A stretch of DNA of 64,000 nucleotides from Acidobacteriota bacterium (GTDB lineage Bacteria; Acidobacteriota; Terriglobia; Bryobacterales; Bryobacteraceae): positions 246,737 through 310,736 of the forward strand of contig JAFKEE010000018.1 in NCBI GenBank assembly GCA_017307505.1, written 5' to 3'. The translations under genes and the position numbers were made by a program. The notes beneath the pieces are model-generated. The model saw only the letters and a program-made list of their open reading frames with translations. It did no database searches and was not told the origin of the DNA. Position 1 is the first letter of the stretch, and each line of letters begins with the position of its first letter. Positions 24,913 through 33,471 of this stretch are shown here, one piece after another.

Positions 24913-26691
24913 CTATTCCTTGTCGAGCAGGCCGAACTGCTTCAGCTTCACCAGGCGATCGAAGTCGAGGTTCTTGAAGCCGTGCTTCTGGGCCTGCCGG
25001 ATGAAGTCGGGCGTGATGTTGAAGATGCGCATCTCGATCACCTGGTCAGCTGAGGGGATGCGGTAGCCGAGCGCCTCCACCGCCTTCACTTCCGCGACGG
25101 TGGCGTTGTGAATGCGCAAGGCGATGAGTTTGTCGATGTCCAGATCCTGGATACCGGCCTGTTTCCAGGCGGCGGCGAATTCGGGGTCAACGCCGTGGAT
25201 GCGCATGGCGATCAACTGGTCGAAGCTCGCCTTGCCGTAGCCCAGTCCATTGAGGGCGCGGGCGGTGTCGGGGGTGAGGCCGTGAATCTTCATGGCAACG
25301 GCGTTGTCAGCATCGAGCTGGTAGCCGAGCTGTTTCATCGCCGCGATGCTGGCCGAATCGACCCCATGGATCTTGAAGGCTACGAGTTGATCCAGCGACG
25401 GAGACCAGCCGAGGCCCTTGATCTCGTGAATGAACTCGGGGGTGACGCCGTGAATGCGCAAGGCGACGAGCTGGTCCGGGTTAGGTTGGAAGCCTTCGGC
25501 GCGGATGGACTGGATGAAGTCCCCGGTGACCCCATGGATCTTGAAGGCGACCATCTGATCGACGGTGAGATCCTTGACGCCCGCGCGTTCGAGGTTGTCG
25601 AGGAATGTCTCGCCGTTTGCATTCGAAGGTTTGGGGGAAGGGCTGGGTTTGGGCGCCGGTTGCGCGGTGGGTTTGGGCGCCGGTTGGACGGCCTGCGCCG
25701 CGAAGGGCAGGACCCTGGCGGAGACGCGCAGGGAGGGGGCGGCCCAGACGGCCAGTGTCACCGCGAAGAGTCCGCAGACGGTGAGCCAGAGCGCGGCCGG
25801 TGCCGTGCGCGCAGGCTGAGGCAGGATGAGGCGCTCGATGCGCTTGAGAAGAGAGCCTCCGCTGGCCGCCATGGCTAAGGCGGGCATCTGAAAGCGGAGT
25901 TGCTCGAGGTCGGCCAGAGCGCGGGCGTAGACGACCGGGTCGCCGCAGACCTGCACGGCGATGTCGTCGCAGCAGTTTTCGCGCTCCTGCCGCATGCAGC
26001 GGCCCACCCACCAGACGGCGGGGTGGTAGAAGAAGAGCGTCTCGACGGACGTCTGCAGCAGGTTGACGAGGTAGTCGTGGCGCAGGATGTGGGCGAGTTC
26101 GTGCGCGAGGAGAGCTTCCACCTGGCCCGGTGTCAATTGGGTGAGGGCGCTCAAGGGGATCAGGATGACCGGCCGGAACCAGCCGACGACCGCAGGCACA
26201 TCTGCAATGGCCGATTCATAGAGTCGGATGGGGCGGCGCAGGCGGAGGCGTTCGGCTAGGATATGCACGCTGCGCTGCCACTGCTGTTCGACAGGCCTGA
26301 TGGCGATGCGTCGGTAGCGCTGAAGGATGGTCCACTGGCCGAGCATGCGGAGGCTGAGAAGAAGGACTCCGCCCATCCAGGCGTAGGAGAGCCAAGGGAG
26401 GAAGTCGCGATTGGAGTCGGCGAACGCGCGTGCCGTGTGCAGGGTGGGAGCCAGGGCCGCCGCGACAGAGGCAGCCGGGGGAAGGGAGGAAGGTGCAGCG
26501 GTCGAGGGCGTCAGGTAAAGGAAGGTCGCGAGCCCGCAGAGGGGCATGGCCAGCACAGCAACCGCCGCGGCTGCGTAGCGGGCGCGGGCCGACGATGAGG
26601 CGAGAAGTCGCCGTGCCAGTGCGAAGACGAGCGACAGCAGGGTGCCCTGCCAGAGGAAATGGATGAGGGTCCAGGCCAGAGTGTTCAACAT
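24913..26691 (-). CDS. BlaR1-type M56 membrane metallopeptidase with C-terminal repeats
   Basis: 592 residues from ATG 26691, preceded by GGAAGG. Transmembrane segments lie near 8-28, 38-60, 98-118 and 299-318. The cytoplasmic zinc protease motif HELAH is at 197-201, with E238 (RQERENCCDD) as likely third ligand. In BlaR1/MecR1 the region after the last segment is a penicillin-binding sensor; here it is a Pro-rich linker (about 337-360) and about 7.5 copies of a 28-29-residue repeat (DQLVALRIHGVTPEF-type). By analogy, signal sensing outside activates the protease, which then inactivates the BlaI repressor encoded one base upstream. The ligand is unknown and there is no beta-lactamase here. 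Confidence 0.92.
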   Translation of the reverse strand: MLNTLAWTLIHFLWQGTLLSLVFALARRLLASSSARARYAAAAVAVLAMPLCGLATFLYLTPSTAAPSSLPPAASVAAALAPTLHTARAFADSNRDFLPWLSYAWMGGVLLLSLRMLGQWTILQRYRRIAIRPVEQQWQRSVHILAERLRLRRPIRLYESAIADVPAVVGWFRPVILIPLSALTQLTPGQVEALLAHELAHILRHDYLVNLLQTSVETLFFYHPAVWWVGRCMRQERENCCDDIAVQVCGDPVVYARALADLEQLRFQMPALAMAASGGSLLKRIERLILPQPARTAPAALWLTVCGLFAVTLAVWAAPSLRVSARVLPFAAQAVQPAPKPTAQPAPKPSPSPKPSNANGETFLDNLERAGVKDLTVDQMVAFKIHGVTGDFIQSIRAEGFQPNPDQLVALRIHGVTPEFIHEIKGLGWSPSLDQLVAFKIHGVDSASIAAMKQLGYQLDADNAVAMKIHGLTPDTARALNGLGYGKASFDQLIAMRIHGVDPEFAAAWKQAGIQDLDIDKLIALRIHNATVAEVKAVEALGYRIPSADQVIEMRIFNITPDFIRQAQKHGFKNLDFDRLVKLKQFGLLDKE

Positions 26692-26692
26692 A

Positions 26693-27082
26693 TCAGCGCC
26701 TTCCTTTTTCAGCTTGATCGAGCAAACGGCGGATCTTATCCAGTTCGCCAGGGGTTGCGCGGTTGCTTTCGAGGGCGCGCATGGCGAGTTCCAGGGCCGA
26801 GCCGCCAAAGGCGCGCTGGGCGAGATCGCGGACGAGTTCGCTCTGGGTGGCTTCGCGGGGGACGGCAGATTCGTAGACGTGGACGCGGTGCTGTTCGCGG
26901 CGGGTGATCAGGCCTTTGTCCATCATGATCTGCATGAACTTCAATACGGTGGTGTAGCCGGTTGGTTTCCTGAGAGAGAGCTCTTCGTGGACTTCGCGAA
27001 CAGTGGCGGCACCTTTGTCCCAGAGAACGCCGAGGATTTCGAGTTCGGAGTCTGTGGGGCGGGAGCTGCTGGGTCGTGGCAT
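26693..27082 (-). CDS. BlaI/MecI/CopY-family repressor
   Basis: 129 residues. The winged-helix domain reads PTDSELEILGVLWDKGAATV, REVHEELSLRKPTGYTTVLK and FMQIMMDKGLITRREQ, a standard BlaI pattern. The C-terminal 50 residues form the dimerisation region that partner proteases cleave. The stop is followed after one base by the start of the M56 peptidase gene. Its own promoter lies inside a large palindrome, so autoregulation is very likely. The predicted transcription start coincides with the A of the ATG at 27082, implying a leaderless message. Confidence 0.93.
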   Translation of the reverse strand: MPRPSSSRPTDSELEILGVLWDKGAATVREVHEELSLRKPTGYTTVLKFMQIMMDKGLITRREQHRVHVYESAVPREATQSELVRDLAQRAFGGSALELAMRALESNRATPGELDKIRRLLDQAEKGRR

Positions 27083-27088
27083 GAGTCG

Positions 27089-27132
27089 AGGGTATTACGA
27101 ATAGTTTCGTGTGTCAACGAAGTTATTCGTAA
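27089..27132 (-). promoter_or_regulatory. blaI promoter embedded in 38-bp interrupted palindrome
   Basis: Minus strand: TTGACA (27117-27112), exactly 17 bp, then TACCCT (27094-27089), seven bases from the ATG. The palindrome runs 27095-27132: outer arms TTACGAATA and TATTCGTAA (9 bp), then TTCGT and ACGAA (5 bp). It covers the spacer and the -35 box, so a bound repressor would block RNA polymerase. Confidence 0.78.
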
Positions 27133-27259
27133 CAAAACCAAGCTGACCAGTGTGCCGGCCGGAGCTCCCCGGATACCGCCCCGGCGCGCCGCCTGATTCG
27201 TGGGATATTCTCCGTCTGTTTATCGGAGTAAATCCGGAACAAGTGCCCGATTTCAGATT

Positions 27260-27272
27260 GGAAGCGCTTTCC
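27260..27272. promoter_or_regulatory. LacI-type half-symmetric site
   Basis: GGAAGCGCTTTCC has a central palindrome AAGCGCTT, the form of many LacI-family operators, though the outer arms are one base out of register. It lies 33 bp upstream of the -35 box of the receptor gene. No LacI gene is present in the window. Confidence 0.35.
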
Positions 27273-27304
27273 TGGTACGCGGTTAACAAACTTAATAAAA
27301 AGTA

Positions 27305-27333
27305 TTGAATTGTCCGGCTTGGATATTTACAAT
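27305..27333 (+). promoter_or_regulatory. Promoter of TonB-dependent receptor gene
   Basis: TTGAAT (27305-27310), a 17-bp spacer and TACAAT (27328-27333) form a good sigma-70 promoter. The predicted start near 27340 gives a leader of about 44 nt before ATG 27384. Confidence 0.65.
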
Positions 27334-27383
27334 CGTCCCAACCAGGTCTCAGTCACGACCTACCTATCTGGAAATGGACTCCC

Positions 27384-30300
27384 ATGAGCACCAAGTTTGC
27401 ATTGCTCTTAGTGTGCGCGAACTCCTTTTGCTTCGCGCAGGAATTCAGAGCCTCAATTCTGGGGCAAGTCACTGACTCGACAGGCGCGGCGGTCCCCAGC
27501 GTCAAGGTTCGGGCCACAAAGATAGACACCAACGTGAGCCGGGAGGTGGATACCACGTCGGATGGTTTCTACACCATCCCGGGCCTGGATCCCGGGCGAT
27601 ACAACGTGACGATTGCGAAAGAGGGGTTTCGGACGGTCCATCGCAACGACATTGTCCTGCAGGTGGCCGAGAAGCTTGGCCTGAGTATCCGCATGGAAGT
27701 AGGGGCTGTGAACCAGGAGATCACAGTGGTGGGCCAGCAGGAACTGGTGCAGACGGCCTCCGCGAGCCGAGGTCTGGTATTCGATCCGGTGCAGATGCAG
27801 GAGATTCCTCTGAATGGCCGGCAGGCTTACATGCTGATGCGGCTGTCACCTGGGGTAATGTTCGCGCAACGGCAGTTCGGTTCCTCGGGCTTTTCGGGTA
27901 CTCGCGGGTGGGACGTCAATGGGAGTTTCGTCATCAACGGCGGACGTTCCGGCTCGAACCAGTTTCTGTTGAATGGCGCTCCGATCTCGAGCGACGGCAC
28001 GTTCAACCTGTCGCCGAATGTGGAAGCCGTGCAGGAGATGAAGGTGATGGTGAACACCTACGACGTGCAGTATGCACGATCGGGTGGCGGGCATGTGAAC
28101 ACGACGTTGAAGTCGGGCACGAACGAGTGGCACGGGACGTTATTCGACTTCTGGCGGAACCGCGTTCTCGACGCGAATACGCGACAGAACAACGCGCTGG
28201 GCGTGGGCCGCGGTTTCCGCAATCAGCACCAGTTTGGAGGAACGCTGGGATTTGCCCTGCGGAAAAACAAGGATTTCGTCTTCTTTTCGTTTGAGGGCTG
28301 GAGGGAAGTGGTGCCATTTCCCTCGAATGTGAGCGTTCCGCCGGTGGAGATCCGGGCCGGGGCTTTTGGCGGTTTCGTGCCGCAGGGGCAGACCGGGCCG
28401 ATCCAGGTGTACGACCCGATGACTTCGCAGGCCTGCGGAGGGGTGGTTACCTGCAATTCGGGCGGGGTGTACAAGCGGGATCCTTTCCCGGGCAATGCCA
28501 TTCCGGCGTCGAGGATCAGTCCGATTGGGATGAAGGTGCTGGGCTACTATCCGTCGCCGAACTTCCAGCCGCGATCGCTGGTGAACAACTTCACGAGGCC
28601 CGACAACCTGGGGCGCTACCGGTATGAGCAGCCGATGGCGCGCTATGACAAGATCCTGACGGACAAGGACCGGCTGTACTTCCTGTTCACCTTCCAGGAC
28701 GGATCAGAGTTCCGAAATTCCAACGGGTTCGATCCGCCGGCGCAGAACGGGAACATGCCGGGGACCGTGCGCCGCGACCAGAACTATCTGGTGAGCTACG
28801 ACAGGACGTTGTCGCCGACGCGCCTGCTGCATGTGCAGGCGAACTACAACCGGTTTGAACAGAACTTCCCCGACGTGTCGGACTACAGCTTTACGGTGGA
28901 CAAGCTGGGGATGAACCCGCTGCCACGCGTGGGGACGTTCCCGACGACGCTGGCTCCGAGGATGAATGTCAGTGGCTATGCGGCGCTGTTCGGTAACCAG
29001 TTTGTGAACGAAAGCTCGCGGCAGCAGATCAACTTCCAGGCCAACATCAACGAGGCGCGGGGTAAGCATTCGCTGAAATATGGTGTGGAGCTGGCGCAAC
29101 TGATCAACCACAACCGGGCCTCGGGCCGCGCGGGCGGCGAGTTCACCTTCGACAACCGGTGGTCGCGCCAGTATTTCGGGATCAGCCAGGGTGCGCGGGA
29201 CGGAAGCTCAGTGGCGGATCTGCTGCTGGGCAACATCGGCAGCGGCTTCATGGCCTACAACGACACCTTCCTGCGGCGTCAGCCGTACATGGGCGGCTTC
29301 ATCCAGGACGACTGGAAGGTGAGGCCCAATCTGACCCTGAACCTGGGCCTGCGCTATGACGTGCAGTTCCCGCTGATCGAGATCCACGACCGGTTGAATC
29401 GCGGTTTTGACTATACGGGGATCCAGCCGAACAGCGGTGACATTGTGGCGCGCTGGAACGAACTGGCGGGAACGGCCGGGGCCGGATACCCCGCGACTCC
29501 ACAGAACATTCGGGGTGGGCTGTTGTTCGCCAATGTCGGAGGCCAGCCGCGACGGGTGTACAACTTCGACCTCACGAACATCCAGCCACGCTTTGGTTTT
29601 GCGTGGAACTTCCATTCGAAGACCGTGCTGCGCGGGGGCTTCGGAATCTTCCACCGGACGGACACACGGGGCAACATCTCGACGGGCTTCAGCCTGAACA
29701 CGGATTACATCAATTCGTTGAACGCCGGGTTGACACCGTCCAGCGGGTTGACCGGTCCGTACTCGCTGGCAACGCCCTTCCCGGATGGTGTCGTGACTCC
29801 TTATGGATCGCAGTTCGGACTGGCCACTGGCTTTGGCGGCAGCGTCAGCTTCGATAACCCCAACCGGCCGATTCCCCGGACGCGACAATGGTCCGTGACG
29901 CTGGAGCGGGAGTTGGGGGCGGGCATGGTGCTGGAGGCGAGCTATGTCGGGTCCCGCACGACGCAGGAGGGCCGCGGCATCCAGATCGGCGACATGCCGC
30001 AGGCCGACTGGGATCGCGCGCAGGATCCGGCGAACATCGCCTACTACCAGCAGGCGGTGCCGAACCCTTTCTTCGGGCTGGCACGGCCGGGCACGACGAT
30101 GGCGTCGCAGAGGAACATCACGCGGCGCGATCTGCTGCGGGCCTACCCGGGATTCACAGGTGTCTTCGACAATGTCAACCCGTCGGGCCGTGTCTGGTAC
30201 CACGCTCTCCAGGTTCGATTCGAAAAGCGTATGATGAGCGACCGTGCGCGGACGGGTGCGTTGTCAGTAGTGACGGCGTACACGTGGTCGAAGCAGATGG

Positions 30301-30905
30301 AGAACTTCCTGCGCAACGATTACGCCTTCGCGTGGCAGGAGATGCGGAACCAGGTGACGGCGGAAGACCGGACGCACAATCTGACAACGGCAGCGATCTG
30401 GGATCTGCCATTCGGGAAGGGCAGGGCGCGAGCGAGCAACCTGCCGAAGTATGCGGAGTATGCGGTGGGCGGCTGGACCGCGAATATGAACCTGATTTAC
30501 CAGGCGGGAGTACCTCTCGGCGCGTATCGCGACTGGTCGTTCCAGTGCGGCGATCCGCGGAGCGGGGTGAACATTGGGGAGAGTTCCTGGCTATTCAATG
30601 ACCGTACGCGTTTCAGCGAATGCTGGAGGCAGTTGCGGCCCTTCGAGTACCGCCAGTTGCCGAACCGGTTCAGCCAGATCCGGAGTCACACGGCGCCGCA
30701 ATTCGACCTGATGCTGTCGAAGAAGTTCGCGGTGAGCGAGAGGTGGTCCCTGGAGTTCCGGGCCGAGGCATTCAACGCGTTCAATACGCCGCTGCGAGGG
30801 GATCCGAATACGACCAATCCGAGTGGAGCGGACTTTGGGATTCTGCCAGTGGCGCAGTTGAACTTTCCGAGGAATGTGCAGTTGGGGGCACGGGTGCGGT
30901 TCTGA
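27384..30905 (+). CDS. Oar-like TonB-dependent receptor
   Basis: 1173 residues. Signal peptide MSTKFALLLVCANSFCFAQ, then a carboxypeptidase-regulatory-like domain (ASILGQVTDSTGAAVPSVKV to about residue 105), a plug (EIPLNGRQAYMLMRLSPGVM, FVINGGRSGSNQFLLNGAPI, YARSGGGHVNTTLKSGTNEW) and a large beta-barrel ending in VQLGARVRF with a terminal Phe. This architecture is expanded in Acidobacteria and is thought to take up large or polymeric substrates. No SusD-like partner is encoded next to it. It has its own promoter with a LacI-like site upstream, which hints at sugar control. Confidence 0.92.
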   Translation: MSTKFALLLVCANSFCFAQEFRASILGQVTDSTGAAVPSVKVRATKIDTNVSREVDTTSDGFYTIPGLDPGRYNVTIAKEGFRTVHRNDIVLQVAEKLGLSIRMEVGAVNQEITVVGQQELVQTASASRGLVFDPVQMQEIPLNGRQAYMLMRLSPGVMFAQRQFGSSGFSGTRGWDVNGSFVINGGRSGSNQFLLNGAPISSDGTFNLSPNVEAVQEMKVMVNTYDVQYARSGGGHVNTTLKSGTNEWHGTLFDFWRNRVLDANTRQNNALGVGRGFRNQHQFGGTLGFALRKNKDFVFFSFEGWREVVPFPSNVSVPPVEIRAGAFGGFVPQGQTGPIQVYDPMTSQACGGVVTCNSGGVYKRDPFPGNAIPASRISPIGMKVLGYYPSPNFQPRSLVNNFTRPDNLGRYRYEQPMARYDKILTDKDRLYFLFTFQDGSEFRNSNGFDPPAQNGNMPGTVRRDQNYLVSYDRTLSPTRLLHVQANYNRFEQNFPDVSDYSFTVDKLGMNPLPRVGTFPTTLAPRMNVSGYAALFGNQFVNESSRQQINFQANINEARGKHSLKYGVELAQLINHNRASGRAGGEFTFDNRWSRQYFGISQGARDGSSVADLLLGNIGSGFMAYNDTFLRRQPYMGGFIQDDWKVRPNLTLNLGLRYDVQFPLIEIHDRLNRGFDYTGIQPNSGDIVARWNELAGTAGAGYPATPQNIRGGLLFANVGGQPRRVYNFDLTNIQPRFGFAWNFHSKTVLRGGFGIFHRTDTRGNISTGFSLNTDYINSLNAGLTPSSGLTGPYSLATPFPDGVVTPYGSQFGLATGFGGSVSFDNPNRPIPRTRQWSVTLERELGAGMVLEASYVGSRTTQEGRGIQIGDMPQADWDRAQDPANIAYYQQAVPNPFFGLARPGTTMASQRNITRRDLLRAYPGFTGVFDNVNPSGRVWYHALQVRFEKRMMSDRARTGALSVVTAYTWSKQMENFLRNDYAFAWQEMRNQVTAEDRTHNLTTAAIWDLPFGKGRARASNLPKYAEYAVGGWTANMNLIYQAGVPLGAYRDWSFQCGDPRSGVNIGESSWLFNDRTRFSECWRQLRPFEYRQLPNRFSQIRSHTAPQFDLMLSKKFAVSERWSLEFRAEAFNAFNTPLRGDPNTTNPSGADFGILPVAQLNFPRNVQLGARVRF

Positions 30906-30919
30906 AGAGTGAAGGTGGG

Positions 30920-30961
30920 GCTGGGAGCGCACCGTCCTGCCTGGCTGTGGGCACTCCCAGC
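30920..30961 (+). terminator. Weak hairpin after receptor gene
   Basis: GCTGGGAG (30920-30927) pairs with CTCCCAGC (30954-30961) across a 26-nt loop. There is no T tract, so termination is uncertain. Confidence 0.3.
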
Positions 30962-31016
30962 TCTCGAGACTGGTGACGCAAAAAGTTGATTTCCCGTCCG
31001 GCGGCGTCCGGTGATA

Positions 31017-31748
31017 ATGGGCTCTATGCTTTACCGCCGTACCGTACTCGCTGTGCTGTCCCTGGGACTCGGGCTGGGTCTCTCCGCCTGGGGCCAATCG
31101 AGTTCTGCTGCCCACCCGGGCCGGGTCTATCAGGTCGTCTTCCTGAAGCGGAATCCCGCCCGGACGACGTTGAGCAAAGAAGAAGGCGAGCGGATCCAGG
31201 CTGCCCATATGGCCAATATCCACGCCATGGCGGACCGGGGTGTGCTGGTGTCCGCAGGCCCGTTCGACGATAAGCCTTCCGTGATCAGCGGCGTGTTCAT
31301 CTTCAATACTCCGACGCTGGAAGAGGCCAGGAAGATCGCTGAAGGGGATCCGACGGTGGTGGAGCATCGCAACACCGTGGAGGCGTTTTCGTGGCATGGT
31401 CCGGCGGGATTGGGGGAAGAGTACAAGCGGCTGCACAAGGAGAATCCGGCGACTCCGGAGGACATGGGCGTGCACCCGTTTGTGATTCTGCGGCGGGCCG
31501 GGCAAGGGCTGAACAAGGCGGTGATGGCGAAGCACTCGGCCTATTGGGCCGGGCTGCGGGTCTCCGGGAAGGTGCTGGCGGCCGGGGCGGTGGAGGGGGA
31601 TGCGTCCGCGGTGGGGCTGGTGGTCTTCGACCGGATTGCGGATGCCGAGGCGGCGAAGCTGGCGGCGGAGGATCCGGCGGTGAGCGGGGGATTGTTGACG
31701 GTGGAAGCGCACCGGTGGTGGTCGGCCGCGCATGTGTTCCCGAAGTGA
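31017..31748 (+). CDS. Secreted protein with two YCII-related domains
   Basis: 243 residues; the exact start is unsure (GTG 31011, ATG 31017 or ATG 31026), as no ribosome-binding site stands out. A signal peptide (YRRTVLAVLSLGLGLGLSAW) is followed by two tandem YCII-like ferredoxin-fold domains of about 100 residues. The first shows QVVFLKRNPARTTLS, HMANIHAMADRGVLVSAGPF and IAEGDPTVVEHRNTVEAFSW; the second HPFVILRRAGQGLN, GLRVSGKVLAAGAVEG and LAAEDPAVSGGLLTVEAHRW. YCII proteins are small and often of unknown function; the tandem secreted form is less common. It precedes a VOC protein gene on the same strand. Confidence 0.82.
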   Translation: MGSMLYRRTVLAVLSLGLGLGLSAWGQSSSAAHPGRVYQVVFLKRNPARTTLSKEEGERIQAAHMANIHAMADRGVLVSAGPFDDKPSVISGVFIFNTPTLEEARKIAEGDPTVVEHRNTVEAFSWHGPAGLGEEYKRLHKENPATPEDMGVHPFVILRRAGQGLNKAVMAKHSAYWAGLRVSGKVLAAGAVEGDASAVGLVVFDRIADAEAAKLAAEDPAVSGGLLTVEAHRWWSAAHVFPK

Positions 31749-31789
31749 GGCGGGCGGGGATGAGTTCAGCGAATGAGGAGGGTGGGCCC

Positions 31790-32224
31790 ATGAGCGATTC
31801 CGGAAAAGCGTGTCCCGTGAAATTTGGGGCGATCACGCCGGTACTGCGGGTGGCAAATGCCATGGCGAGCCGCGAGTATTATGTCCGCGCGCTGGGGTTC
31901 AGCGTGAACTTCGAGTCGGAGGATTTCGTTTCGATCTCGCGAGGGGACTGTTCCTTGTTCCTATGTGAAGGGGATCAGGGGCATCCAGGGTCGTGGGTGT
32001 GGATTGACGGGCAGGATGTCGATGCGGTTTATGAGGAGTATCTGGCGTCGGGCGCCAAGATCCGGCATCCTCCCACGAATTACTCCTGGGCCCTGGAGAT
32101 GCAGGTGGAGGATTTGGATGGAAACATCCTGCGGCTTGGCTCGGATCCGAGAGAAGGGGAGCCGGATGGGGAGTGGCTGGATATGTATGGGCGGCGGTGG
32201 TTGAACGGAGGGCGGGTGGAGTGA
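31790..32224 (+). CDS. VOC-family (glyoxalase/bleomycin-resistance-like) protein
   Basis: 144 residues from ATG 31790, which has GAGGAGGGT seven bases upstream; ATG 31760 is a weaker choice. A two-module vicinal-oxygen-chelate fold is seen: FGAITPVLRVANAMASREYY, ALGFSVNFESEDFVSISRGD, WVWIDGQDVDAVYEEYLASG and EMQVEDLDGNILRLGSDP. The last motif (DLDGNILRL) is diagnostic. Bleomycin-resistance-like members bind drugs or act as dioxygenases or isomerases; metal ligands are incomplete here. It follows the YCII gene by 41 bp and is likely cotranscribed. Confidence 0.87.
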   Translation: MSDSGKACPVKFGAITPVLRVANAMASREYYVRALGFSVNFESEDFVSISRGDCSLFLCEGDQGHPGSWVWIDGQDVDAVYEEYLASGAKIRHPPTNYSWALEMQVEDLDGNILRLGSDPREGEPDGEWLDMYGRRWLNGGRVE

Positions 32225-32245
32225 CGGCCTCATTGACGGATTCGA

Positions 32246-33256
32246 TCATGGCCGGAGCCTGTTCGTTGGAATTGGATCGCACGATCGGATGGAGCTTCTG
32301 GCTCGGTCCAGACAATATGCATGCGCGACGCCATCGTCCTGCCATTCGATTCGCACAGTCCCAACTGGATCCGCTGTCATCCGGAGATCCCTGGCATTGG
32401 CTGTCACCTGCGTGATCCGGTCGATTGGCGTTGTCCAGATGCTTTCCCCATAACTGCCGCCGGATTTCTTCTGGAACTGATCTTTCTTTTCCAGCTCTGG
32501 CCGCACGACCACAACGAAGTATTGGTAACGGACTTGAATGATGAGAGACTGGGCGTACTTTGCGTCCGGGCCCGGCAATTGGACTGTGGCAGACTCGCGC
32601 TCCAGCGGGGTGGAAATGGAGAATCCAACCACCGCACAAGGTGAACCCGACCCGCCAGCGCAGTATTCAAGCTTGTAAGTCCCCGGCTCTGAAGGTGGCA
32701 TGCCCAGGCTGTCAAAACCTGCGCAAACTATGCACCGGTCTGCCCCCCAGAGGGTCTGTCTCTCCAGTTTCTGGCCCGGAGCGAGGGTGAGCGTGGGGGC
32801 ATCCCAAGGGATGGGCAAATCCTGAATCCCGTAAGACTCCAGGGGTTCCCAGTGGTTGAATCCGTCCTTGTTCGTGTCTCCCCACTGGTCTAGTTCCAGC
32901 CGCCTCGAGGCTGCCGCGAACGGGTCCAAGACTTGGAGCGGTTCATTCGTGGGATTGCGCACGCTCAAGGTGAGCCGGGGCGCCTCGCCTGCGAAATTGG
33001 CTATCGGCTCAATCGCCAATCCAAGTTTGACCTTCCGGGTATTCTCGAGGATCAGGCGCCGGTGTTCGTCAGTCGGCGGGTTCGAATCGAGCGGTACTGC
33101 CTGGCCCATCGCCGGCACGAAGAGAAAGATCGCCGAGGCCAATGTTGCTGCGGTGTGCAGTATCCAGAATATACAGGGGTGCGAATAGAGCCTGGGGTGG
33201 TCGCCGGCACGGGCCGCCATCGACCAGAGGAGCACGCCGTTGACGCCTTCCACCAT
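32246..33256 (-). CDS. Secreted protein of unknown function
   Basis: 336 residues at most; not recognised. The start is uncertain (33256, or ATG 33220), as no ribosome-binding site is seen. A hydrophobic segment (FWILHTAATLASAIFLFVPA) at about residues 30-50 serves as signal or anchor. The following part looks like an immunoglobulin-like beta-sandwich (LGLAIEPIANFAGEAPRLTL, LTLAPGQKLERQTLWGADRC). Six cysteines in the exported part (including RCIVCAGF, YCAGGSGSPC) could form disulfides. Convergent with the VOC gene. Confidence 0.6.
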   Translation of the reverse strand: MVEGVNGVLLWSMAARAGDHPRLYSHPCIFWILHTAATLASAIFLFVPAMGQAVPLDSNPPTDEHRRLILENTRKVKLGLAIEPIANFAGEAPRLTLSVRNPTNEPLQVLDPFAAASRRLELDQWGDTNKDGFNHWEPLESYGIQDLPIPWDAPTLTLAPGQKLERQTLWGADRCIVCAGFDSLGMPPSEPGTYKLEYCAGGSGSPCAVVGFSISTPLERESATVQLPGPDAKYAQSLIIQVRYQYFVVVVRPELEKKDQFQKKSGGSYGESIWTTPIDRITQVTANARDLRMTADPVGTVRIEWQDDGVAHAYCLDRARSSIRSCDPIPTNRLRP

Positions 33257-33471
33257 GAGCTAAAGGTAGTTCATTCGCCCTGGCGTGTCACGCGGGTATT
33301 TGCCCTAGTCCTCTGAATTAACTCGCAATAGTATGCATTATGTCGAGGAGGTCCGACCAGAATAATGTGGGATTTCCGCTTGGTCGGAGCCTTTATGCGG
33401 GGCGAGAGCATTCATTTCATGGTGCGGGCTTGTGCTTCCGCGAAGGCCCGAACGATTGTGTTGCCGCGCGA

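Noticed and set aside
24913-26691. Beta-lactam resistance regulator of the usual BlaR1 kind
   Set aside because: No penicillin-binding domain follows the last membrane helix and no beta-lactamase lies nearby.
33075-33100. GGGTTCGAATC, a tRNA T-loop-like sequence
   Set aside because: No acceptor or anticodon arm can be built around it; it lies inside a protein-coding gene.
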